A DNA stretch of 64,000 nt from Congeria kusceri (Eukaryota; Mollusca; Bivalvia; Myida; Dreissenidae), in NCBI GenBank assembly GCA_027627225.1, contig CM051029.1, positions 69,550,578 through 69,614,577 of the forward strand. The letters are read 5' to 3'. Under the pieces are notes generated by a model that was given only the letters and a program-made list of their open reading frames with translations, had not been told where the DNA came from and made no database searches. Both the position numbers and the translations under genes were made by a program. This document shows positions 25,501-37,500 of this stretch, piece after piece. How positions within the stretch are numbered: the first letter of the stretch is position 1; every line of letters starts with the position of its first letter.

Positions 25501-28500
25501 AGCAACCTTTCTTATTTACCTGGAGTTGCAGTGATGTAATGGATATGAGGCGCGCTGTGGGAAAACCGGACTTAATGCATGTGCGTAAAGTGTCGTCCCG
25601 ATTAGCCTGTGCAGTCCGCACAGTCTAATCTGGGATGGCACTTTCCGCTTTTATGGTATTTTCTGTTTCAAGGAAGTCTCTTCTAAACATAAATCCACTG
25701 TAGGCGAAAAGTGCCGTCCTGGATTAGCCTGTGCGGACTGCACAGGCTAATCCTGGACGACACTTTACACACATGCATTAAGTCTGGTTTTCCCACGACA
25801 CGCCTCATATGATGTTTGCCTTGTGATCGAGGGATCATGAGTTTGATCCCTATTTAGGGTGCATTTTACGGATCTTTGTAACAAGACACCAATTACTGCT
25901 CCTAACCGAGGGAAAGATGTAGGCTCTAAAAAAGTACAGGGTGCTGCTAAAAAGGTACAGGGTGCTGCTAAAAAGGAACAGGGGGGAAAATCGGACAAGT
26001 TGGTTGACATTTTCTATTAATTTGCTAAATTCAAGGTTTTAATGAGTCTAATGCTTCTGATTTAGGTTTAAAAGCATAGTCTATTCATTTGAAGTTGAAC
26101 ATTTGCAAACATGTGTTGAATGTCAAAAGATATTCAACATTTCTTTATCACATGCTATACCTTGTTTCCCGTGTAATACAACCATTACGAATATTTCCAT
26201 CTTACACATGTGTAAGATAACATTTTTAGCATTTTCATTGGCAACATATTCTTTGACTGACCAATCAGATGACGTTATTTTGGTGAAATGACGTCATCAA
26301 CATGAAATGACATCACGTCAGTACACAACTTTTTGGATTTATCAACATGTTTTGGTAAAATTAGAAGATTTTTGTTTCGTTTAAAAGCATGTAATAAAAA
26401 AGATCTGACACTCGTTGTCATTTTATACCATATTTTATTAATCGCGTCCAGGAAATTCCTGAACTCGTTTAATAAAATATGGTACGAAATGACAACTCGT
26501 GTCAGATCCTATATGTGTTGACCAGCCCAGAGGGGCATCAGGGAGGAACCAAAAAGGAGCAGGGTGCAGCACCCCACTATTTCGCTGTAGATCTTTCCCT
26601 ACAAACCAAGAAGCAGACTCAAAATGCCTCAATAAGCCCCTGGCTTTGGACACAATCAATTTAAAATATAAAGGTAGCTTTAACCTAACCTACCTCATAC
26701 ATTATTAATATCTTATTTTCATGACAATGATTCCAGTAAACAGGAGATCCTGCGTTTCTCGAAGCTGGAGATTCTACTGTTGGATGACAACAAGTTGGAG
26801 GACGTGTCTGTGTTTGCAGCTCTGGCTGGATTGTCAAGGTACGGCATCGATTGTTGACCATTTTAAATGCGATTTGCTGGCTAGTTTATCTAGGTAATGG
26901 CATTGGTTGTTGACCATTTTAAATGCTGAATGCACTTTGTAATGTTTTTTTTTTATTATTAAGATACAAATTTTGATAGGATATATTAGTAAAATATGTA
27001 ATATATTGAGGGTGAATTCAATAAAAGCAAAAAGTATTAATTACAAGTTGAAATGAAACAAATGAATTATTATTGGAAATAAATATACTAATATAGCGTG
27101 GCACATTCTAGTATTAATATGTGATTGATGCTCCAAAATGAACAGATAAAATTCTTGTTCAAAGTGTCTTCCTCTCAGTTTGGAAATTCTACAAACTGTG
27201 GGGCACATGTGAATATATACACATCATGCATTAATATTATTTATTCTTTGTGACTAATTAATGGCAATGCTTTGCAGCTTAAAACACCTGAACCTGGAAA
27301 AGAATGAACTGTACTATGTCCCAATGTTGAAATCAGTGGAGGGGAAGGTAATACCAAATGACAGTGAAAAAGATGCAAGAAAACTCCGAAGGTCGGCTGG
27401 AAAAGGGGGTCGTAGGTCAGCCAGGGGTCAAAGGTCAAAAGAAGCAACCCCAAGGCAGCCAGCCGAGAAGAAGAATCGTGAGAACACTACTGACGTGCCT
27501 CAGCCTACGCCGGTACCCACCGACCTCTCTGAACAGAAGAGCTCGGAAAAGGCAGGGATGGAGGTGCAGCCAGGTAATCTGACGACAGTGTTTGTTTGCT
27601 GCTGAGTGAGATAACTGTAATAAGGTGGAATGCTGATCACTTGTAATTTTTTGAATATTTCAACTTTCTAGTAATTTTTTTCAGTACGTTATATAAATTA
27701 TACAGAATTTCCAGTCAATTTTTTTCAGCATGCTATATAAATTGCACAGAATTGTAATTAAATTTGAATGAATGTATGGATTGTTTTTGTTGGAAAGAAA
27801 AAAGTAGGGCTCTTTAATTGGTAAATTCTTTTGTGTGTTTCCTTTGATCATATGAGAAATAAATGATTGTATGTTACTTAAAAAGAACTCATTAATTTTA
27901 CTTTGATGAGGCGTTAAATGTTTTGTAGCAGAAATAAATTTTAGAAATAAGTAGAATTGTCAGCAGATTTAAAACCATAAGATGAAACTTCAGAATATAT
28001 TGGACAGCAGTATTTTATCAAAACAATTTTGCATGTATATTTTTCTGTGGCTGAGTGCAAAACAAAAAGAATATCTGTTATGTAAATCATATGCAGTTTA
28101 CATTATTTTGTATTGTGCCATCAGAAAAAATGTACATGTACACCATTTAATTTTGTGTTTTATTGAAGCCAGTTTTACAATTAGATTTTGCCTGAAATTA
28201 GGCCCAGTTTGATGCAGTCATATTAATTGCCCAAAGTTTGTAGAAGCAGCAAGTGTTTGATGCATGGTCGTCATTTTCAGATATGCTGAACGAGGACCTC
28301 ACAAATTTGTCCCGACAAATCACAGATATTGACCTTGAAAAAGAGGTGACCTTTGCCACGCTGGAAGGGGAAACTAAAGGGGAACAATCACTGGGTGATG
28401 GGTCCCAGTTGCCCCCCTTTCCTGACCTTCGTGCACTGAATTTGGCGTACAATAAGGTGTGTGTTCCAGTGTTACTTAAGCCGGTGGTGGAATGTTGGCA

Positions 28501-31500
28501 GAGTCTATTTGAGGGGAAAATCATGGTTTTACAGGAAGCAATGAACATTTAGAAATCAAGGGTTGAGTGTGAAACTGTTGTATCTGCTTCATATTTGTAT
28601 ATCAGATACAGTAGTTTCACACTCAAGTCTTAATGTCCAGGGTTGAGTGTGAATCTACTGTATCTGCTGAACATTTCTTTATCAGATACAGTAGTTTCAC
28701 GCTCAACCCTCGAAATACAAGAAAAAAATGATTTTAACAAGATTTATTTCATATCACTTGTATCTCACATTATACAAACAATCTACATAGATTTTTCTCT
28801 AAGTTTAACTTTAAAAATTTTGATTTTCTGTTTATGGATGTATTGTGTGATAGATAGAATATCATAATTTGCCCATTCTGTGTACTGTACACAGTTTCAA
28901 TTCCAATAATATTGTAATACTTACCGTAAAATCACCTAAATTTGCAAATTTTGTGCATTTCTTTTATGGACTTATTCCCCCAAATATAATTGTATTAAAT
29001 ACTTAACACCATTTGTGTTTATTACTTGGTATTAATTTGATCTAAGCCATGCATGCTTGATAACTGGCAACTGGTACTGTATAAGTACCAAGTTAGGAGG
29101 AGGTTTAATTCTGGCTATTTTGGTATTCACCTGTGATAGTGCCAATTCAAAAAACTGCCATTAAAAAACCTGCATATCAAACTTCATCTAGTCGAATTGG
29201 CAGTAATCAAATATATGTATAATGCTTAAATACTTTTTCCAACATTTGGCTCTGCAGATTTTGCACTATACCGTATAAATTTACTCAGTGTTTTGGCTGA
29301 CTCATCACGTTTCGTTCCTCCCCAGATAGAGGATGAGGAGGCGTTGCTGGCGGTGGCGGCGTGGCCGATGCTGGTGGAGCTGATCATCCACAACAACCCT
29401 CTGACAATGGAGAACAGTGGGGATCCGCCACTACTGCAGAGGTTCCTGGGCGACCGTCTCGGCATTCGCATTAAACGGTGAGTCTCACTTTGCTATCTTT
29501 CACGTGGCATCCGCATTTAATGGTGTGTCTCATCTTGCTGACTTTTACTAAGTATCTGCATTAAATGGCGCTTCTCCCTTGCTTACTTTTACTTCATACA
29601 ACTTGCTTGTAGTATCTATATCAAATAAAATAGTTTTGTCTTGGCATCCATATTAAATGGTTTGTCTTATCTTGGTAACTTTCACTTCAAAGAGCTGGCT
29701 AATTGGACACAGTAATTTCATCTTGGCATCTGCATTAAACGTTGCTTTTCTCCTTACTGACTCACTTGTTAGATCTGTCTTAATTGGAGGGTTGAGTTTA
29801 TCATTTCGATATCGGATACAATAGTTTCATCTCAGCAGCCGCATTAAACAGTGCTTTTCACCTTGCTAACTTTCATTTCTGAGAGCTTTCTTGCAGGATT
29901 TTTATATTTACCCACGTTTGCATTCACTTCTTTAAAGACTTTATAGGATATGTATTTCGCGCTGTCTTACATGAAATAATGTCTGCTTTTAAAAGATAGC
30001 ATCTTCCTGGCTAACTTCTACTTCTTCATTTCTATTTTGGATACAATAGTTACATGCTCAACTCTCGTTATAAGATGCATATTTACCTATGTTAACATTC
30101 ACTTCATAGAACCAAATTTATAGGATACATATTTCATGGTGTCTTAGATGGAAGGAAAGAAAGCTTTGTTATCAACACCATCTACCTGGCATAATTAATG
30201 TGTTAAACAAATATTAAAGCCTAAGTCATGAACATACATGCATAATCTCTTTATGCCTAGCAAAATAGACTTATTTGAATGAAAACATTGTTTATAGCGT
30301 CTTGACCATTTGTAGTAATATGCTTAGTTTAGTTGTATTTTTTGCAAATGTTATTTTGTTTTATATTAAACTTGGTGTTCTAAAACTAGTTATCAGTATT
30401 AAAGTGATAAGTTATCTTCAGTTCTTGTTGTACTTCCACAAATGCAGCTTTCACAGCTTTCACAGTAACTTTGTAAGTTCTTATTTCTTATTCTAGGAAA
30501 AAGGAAGCAGAAATTGTCAAGCCTCATGTTGAAGTTAAAATGAGAAAATCAAGACATGTAAGCAGTTGTTCTGGGTATTCTCTTAATTTTTCTTATTAAA
30601 ACAACAATGCTTCAGATACAACATGACAAAAGTTACTTTGTATGCCCCCCGGCATCTTGATGTAGGAGGCATATAGTGATTGTCCTGTCCGTCCGTCGTC
30701 CTTCCATCCGTCCGTGACAAGGTTAAGTAGATTTTACCATTTCGTCTAGCACTTACACTGATGTAGGAGGCATATAGTGATTGTCCTGTCCGTCCGTTGT
30801 CCTTCCATCCGTCCGTGACAAGGTTAAGTAGATTTTACCATTTCGTCTAGCACTTACACTGATGTAGGAGGCATATAGTGATTGTCCTGTCCGTCCGTCG
30901 TCCTTCCATCCGTCCGTGACAAGGTTAAGTAGATTTTACCATTTCGTCTAGCACTTACACTGATGTAGGAGGCATATAGTGATTGTCCTGTCCGTCCGTC
31001 GTCCTTCCATCCGTCCGTGACAAGGTTAAGTAGATTTTACCATTTCGTCTAGCACTTACACTGATGTAGGAGGCATATAGTGATTGTCCTGTCCGTCCGT
31101 CGTCCTTCCATCCGTCCGTGACAAGGTTAAGTAGATTTTACCATTTCGTCTAGCACTTACACTGATGTAGGAGGCATATAGTGATTGTCCTGTCCGTCCG
31201 TCGTCCTTCCATCCGTCCGTGACAAGGTTAAGTAGATTTTACCATTTCGTCTAGCACTTACACTGATGTAGGAGGCATATAGTGATTGTCCTGTCCGTCC
31301 GTCGTCCTTCCATCCGTCCGTGACAAGGTTAAGTAGATTTTACCATTTCGTCTAGCACTTACACTGATGTAGGAGGCATATAGTGATTGTCCTGTCCGTC
31401 CGTCGTCCTTCCATCCGTCCGTGACAAGGTTAAGTAGATTTTACCATTTCGTCTAGCACTTACACTGATGTGGGAGGCATATAGTGATTGTCCTGTCCGT

Positions 31501-34500
31501 CCGTCGTCCTTCCATCCGTCCGTGACAAGGTTAAGTAGATTTTACCATTTCGTCTAGCACTTACACTGATGTGGGAGGCATATAGTGATTGTCCTGTCCG
31601 TCCGTCGTCCTTCCATCCGTCCGTGACAAGGTTAAGTAGATTTTACCATTTCGTCTAGCACTTACACTGATGTAGGAGGCATATAGTGATTGTCCTGTCC
31701 GTCCGTCGTCCTTCCATCCGTCCGTGACAAGGTTAAGTAGATTTTACCATTTCGTCTAGCACTTACACTGATGTAGGAGGCATATAGTGATTGTCCTGTC
31801 CGTCCGTCGTCCTTCCATCCGTCCGTGACAAGGTTAAGTAGATTTTACCATTTCGTCTAGCACTTACACTGATGTAGGAGGCATATAGTGATTGTCCTGT
31901 CCGTCCGTCGTCCTTCCATCCGTCCGTGACAAGGTTAAGTAGATTTTACCATTTCGTCTAGCACTTACACTGATGTAGGAGGCATATAGTGATTGTCCTG
32001 TCCGTCCGTCGTCCTTCCATCCGTCCGTGACAAGGTTAAGTAGATTTTACCATTTCGTCTAGCACTTACACTGATGTAGGAGGCATATAGTGATTGTCCT
32101 GTCCGTCCGTCGTCCTTCCATCCGTCCGTGACAAGGTTAAGTAGATTTTACCATTTCGTCTAGCACTTACACTGATGTAGGAGGCATATAGTGATTGTCC
32201 TGTCCGTCCGTCGTCCTTCCATCCGTCCGTGACAAGGTTAAGTAGATTTTACCATTTCGTCTAGCACTTACACTGATGTAGGAGGCATATAGTGATTGTC
32301 CTGTCCGTCCGTCGTCCTGCCATCCGTCCGTGACAAGGTTAAGTAGATTTTACCATTTCGTCTAGCACTTACACTGATGTAGGAGGCATATAGTGATTGT
32401 CCTGTCCGTCCGTCGTCCTTCCATCCGTCCGTGACAAGGTTAAGTAGATTTTACCATTTCGTCTAGCACTTACACTGATGTAGGAGGCATATAGTGATTG
32501 TCCTGTCCGTCCGTCGTCCTTCCATCCGTCCGTGACAAGGTTAAGTAGATTTTACCATTTCGTCTAGCACTTACACTGATGTAGGAGGCATATAGTGATT
32601 GTCCTGTCCGTCCGTCGTCCTTCCATCCGTCCGTGACAAGGTTAAGTAGATTTTACCATTTCGTCTAGCACTTACACTGATGTAGGAGGCATATAGTGAT
32701 TGTCCTGTCCGTCCGTCGTCCTTCCATCCGTCCGTGACAAGGTTAAGTAGATTTTACCATTTCGTCTAGCACTTACACTGATGTAGGAGGCATATAGTGA
32801 TTGTCCTGTCCGTCCGTCGTCCTTCCATCCGTCCGTGACAAGGTTAAGTAGATTTTACCATTTCGTCTAGCACTTACACTGATGTAGGAGGCATATAGTG
32901 ATTGTCCTGTCCGTCCGTCGTCCTTCCATCCGTCCGTGACAAGGTTAAGTAGATTTTACCATTTCGTCTAGCACTTACACCACTTACTTCATGTACAGCA
33001 CTTGGATATTTACTCAGTTGTTGCGTATGACCATTCCCTATCCACCCATATCACCCATCCTCACTTACCTTGACCTTGACCTAATTTGCACTTAGAATAA
33101 TTCAAATAGGCTGTTTTTTGATTAACTAGATTAACCATTTCGTCTCGCACTAACACCGCTTGCTACAACACTTGGATATTTACACAGTTGTTACTTATGA
33201 CCGTTTCCAATCCACCCATATCACCCAACCTCACTTTGACCTTGACCTTGACCTAATTGGACTAATTGAAATGAGCTATTTCTTTGTTAACTAGATTTCA
33301 CCATTTCGTCTAGCACCAGCACTGCTTACTACAGCACTTGGATACTTACACAGTTGTTGCTTTTGACCATTCCCAATCCACCCGTATCACCCAACCATAC
33401 TTTGACTGTGACCTATAAGGACGTAGAATAATTTAAATGGGCTGTCCAGCACTAACCAGGGGCATATGTGTTTATTGAACACATGGCTAAATAACTCGGC
33501 GTGTAATTCTTATGCAGGCAAGTTTTATTACAAATATATATACCTTCATTTAATGCGTGATTTTTAGAAATATTCATAGTGATTTGTATATATTGCATCT
33601 CACTGGAGTGTAGGGTCAGTTTAGGCTCAAGTCAAAACTTGATATGACTAGACATACATTGTGAAAAATACATCTCCTTCCAAACTTTGATTTGTTATTT
33701 TTATATTCATATTTATAGTTTTATACTTTATATTTTAGCAGTTTTATCCATGTCTTTCCTTTAATTTTATCATTGGATTCTAGGTCTCCACAGTTGTGCC
33801 CAAAATCCCAAAGATGCACGTTGATGACCTACTTATGCTGGAAGCCCCTAAACCGCCCACTGAGCCCAAACCTGAGAAATCTCGAACCCACATGTCCATG
33901 GACCCCCAGAAGCCTTTGCCTCCCATTCCAGGCACGCCCACTAAAAGTCAGAGGTCAAGGTCACATGTAAAGGAGGAGGTCACAGAGAATGGAAGGTCAA
34001 ATGAAGGTGATGGTCACAGAGAGCCCACTGGGGCAGGAGGCAAACAAGATGGGGATGCTTTCTTTATGACTCAGGTATGTACACAATTGTTTTTGTTAAA
34101 ATGTGTGCCTCATTTGCCTTGTAACAGGTGAATGTCATACTTTATAGAACAATTGTTTGCAGAGTTTTATTTGAAGTTTATCTTTAAGTAAATTTAAAAC
34201 TAGTTGTCTTATGTTTTATTTGGAAATGGGAATTATTGGAAAATAAAATAGTTATACATACTATTAAAAAGAGTAAGTTTTATACATCCTACGACAGCTC
34301 TTGATCTGAATCTAAAATACAAACCAGGGAATATGGTTCACATTTTACATATCTGCCATTAATCTAAATGGCCAAAATTGAGAATCTTTGTAGTTATGGG
34401 CCTTGATCTGCATGTGTAAGATAACCAGCCTGTGTGTCCTGTCAGGTGGATGACCAAGAAGAGGAGAAGGCGGAGGAGGCGAGAGAAGGCAAACCCCCCG

Positions 34501-37500
34501 TCAAGCCCGGTAGTACCAATGAGAACCAGTCCAACAAGTACCAGGGCTATGAGATACTGCTGGACGTGTCCGAGGATCCGAACTATCAGCCACCCAAGGG
34601 TGATTGAATGAGTTCATAGTATTCTTGTGGCAGAGCGTACTTTCGTTTTGGGAGGAGCTATTCACAGCCCTCAGATTTGGGGGAATTTTCACGTTGATTC
34701 GGTTTAATGGGGAAAACGTTAATATGACTTATTGCATATGTTACTATATATAGTTACACATTTACATTAAAAAACAAGCATTATGTGGTTGATTTTGACG
34801 TCTTTATATTATGTGTGCCAATTGTGGATAATCGGCACGCTCCATAGGTGTGCAAAAAATCCATAATGAGAAAACATGCGCCTGGGCAAAACAACGCGTC
34901 GTCATTTCACAAAAATGGCCCACTTTGTAACGCAATCAAGCGTTATTTTCAGACACGTACAATTCAGTATGAAGAATTATTTTAAATTATATTAAGAAGA
35001 TCCATAAGAAATCATGAAAAGGGACTGTTTATGCAATTTCTTTATTTGATGTACTAAATGGAAAGAAAATCGTCAGGACAAACAGATTTGATCTATCTAC
35101 CGTACTTCAGCAATTGAATATCGTGGAACCTGCGATCAACGTAAATTTGATTTTCATACATCGATCAAGAAGCAAGTTTGAACATAATAATTATTAATAT
35201 AGATCTTTTGCGTATAAACCACAATTTGTATTATAAACGATATAATACGGCAGAGCCTTAGCCGTATAATTATGCGTTTTTCTGCAACTTTCTTTATGTA
35301 TTCAAAATAAAGGAATTACATAGCCATGGCATTTGATAATTTAATTAGTTTAGTGACATAGCACCAAAACAAATAATAAAGAAACTCCATTATTCAACAT
35401 ATGCAATAAAAAGGTTAAAAAACGGCGAGATGTGACATATGTCCGTAATGGCACACCTGATAAGTTATGTCCCTCGGGCTAATATAGAAAACTGTTTAGA
35501 GTAAAAGTCAATGGAGAATGTTTCTGGCACCAAAAAGAGTGCAAGATTGTGTGCTTCTTAATGATTTTGTCTTCCATTAATTTCCAGATTTAAGCTTAGT
35601 TGGAATATACAGAAACAGAAAACAGAAAGTTTATTTATGACTAAAGCATATACAGCTCATCGTCAAATACATACACGCCATTAGGCAAACATAATTGCGC
35701 ATGCGTCATAATAACAAAAAAGAACATGTGAAAGTACAAACATGCAATTACAATTTATGACTTTTTTACAAATATCTGACTGCGTGAGAATGCCAGGATT
35801 TTATGAGAGGGCTCGCTCTGTTTTAACAAAGTTTAGTGAATGTTTTTAAAATCTGAAAATTGATTGGAAAAATTTTATGCTTTAAGATATTTATACACAC
35901 AGTCAATTTGGGAACAAAAAGTATACTCTCATAAATCTATATATTATCGGATCTAAGTTTAAAGGCTTTAATACAGAAATTTGCAAGACGTATCAATACA
36001 GATTAGGTAACATATTACAACTAGTTTTGTTGTGATATTAAAGAAGGGGGGAATGTTTTTTTGCTTTTGGAAGCAGCCTGATTTCAACTGCAATTTCTGC
36101 AGATTAAAGGGACTTGTTCACAGATTTTCGCATTTTTTGAAGTATGCCATTAAATGTCTTAACAGATTTAAAGAAAAGAAAAGAACAGCCCGAACCCGGG
36201 ACCTTCGGATTAAAAGGTTATCCCCTTAACCACTCGCCCGTTCCGACTTCTATAATTGGCTCTGTATTATTTATTCTATGTATGTGTTCCACGTGTTGTC
36301 AACAATTTAAACGAAAAACAACAGAAGCACTCCAAATTAATCCATCGTTTAGCGTTACAAACGCTTTATAATTTTATCAATTTCAACTGATGATTACTCA
36401 TAAACAAAAACAGTTTTTACAGTATATTTCTAAGTCAGTAGTGTTATTTTGCTTCCCTGTATACACTGTAATTTTACTTTTGGAATCAGTGACAAAAAGT
36501 TGAAAAATTATCAATTCGTCAATCTGTGAACAGGTCCCTTTAAGAGCCTAATGAAGAGTTGTTATATATTATATTGAAGACCTTGATGATGTTAGTGAAA
36601 ATCATGAGGTGATGATGATGATGTGGTGATGTTCTAAGGTGATTCTGGTCATCAGAATCTAATTAGCTCGTACGATTGTAATTTTTTTAAACAGTAATTA
36701 ATACAGTATTGTTGTTTTTTGTTACCTCCAGACATGCACGGGAACATCAAGGCCCTGAAGTATGCGCTGGGACATGAGCTGGTGTACAGGGACCCTGCGG
36801 CCAGACTGGACAGAATCAGCAAACCTGTAGAGCCCTATAGAAGGGTAGGCAATTATTACGTTAGGGCTGTTCCAGGATAAAAGGTGATGAGGGGGTGGAA
36901 CGCCGATGTATTAAATTTCTGTGGGTGGGGGTGATAGAGGGAATAAAACGGATTATCAATGACTTGAAAAAAGGTTGTGTTGGTGGTACCCCATTTTTGA
37001 CTGGCATTCTGCCCCCCATCACCTTTTTTCCTGGAACAGCCCTTATTAATTGTTTAATAAATGGATCTACAGTTCAACATTCCTCAAAATACAAACGAGC
37101 CCAACAGAAGGGTATTTATCTTGCTTTTCCTTGTGTAGTCGTATGATAAGTTAAAACTGTACAGCCAATTAGTATACATAATTATCAGTCTTCTGCATTA
37201 TTTAATAAATTTATTCTTATTTGTGTTGCAATTTTTCCTGACATGTTACATTTTGCAGTTCTGAATTAAATCATTAAGCATTTGATGTTTATCAATTATT
37301 AAAAGAAAGGATATGTAGTGAAACATTTTATTTGAAAACTAATTACAGTATATGGTATCTTTCCATATTTATTGATTTCATGCATGATTTTAGCCAATGT
37401 TATATCAGCCCAAACCACCTACAGTAAGTGAAGCTGCTAACTGCTTATTTTCAAATAATGAATGTGGCTTTGAATATAAACTAACAGCTATTTTGCTTTC

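Larger units (their letters stand above)
25526..26665 (+). repeat. tRNA-derived SINE split by other insertions
   Basis: The head GTTGCAGTGATGTAATGG (to 25545) continues after the inserted MITE with ATGATGTTTGCCTTGTGATC and ATCATGAGTTTGATCCC, which matches the intact SINE at 45552-45755. The matching tail (TCAATAAGCCCCTGGCTTTG) appears at 26625-26665, so more sequence, including a hairpin at 26390-26515, has entered in between. Confidence 0.6.
34600..36731 (+). other. XRRA1 intron 12
   Basis: AT-rich intron without coding signal. The only structure recognised is the TTAA-flanked element at 36118-36539. The middle (34750-35600) has nothing I can name. Confidence 0.7.

Noticed and set aside
30660..32982. 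Hammerhead ribozyme satellite or CRISPR-like array
   Set aside because: No CTGATGA core with matching GAAA and cleavage strand was found, the unit has no repeat-spacer structure, and the context is a eukaryotic intron.
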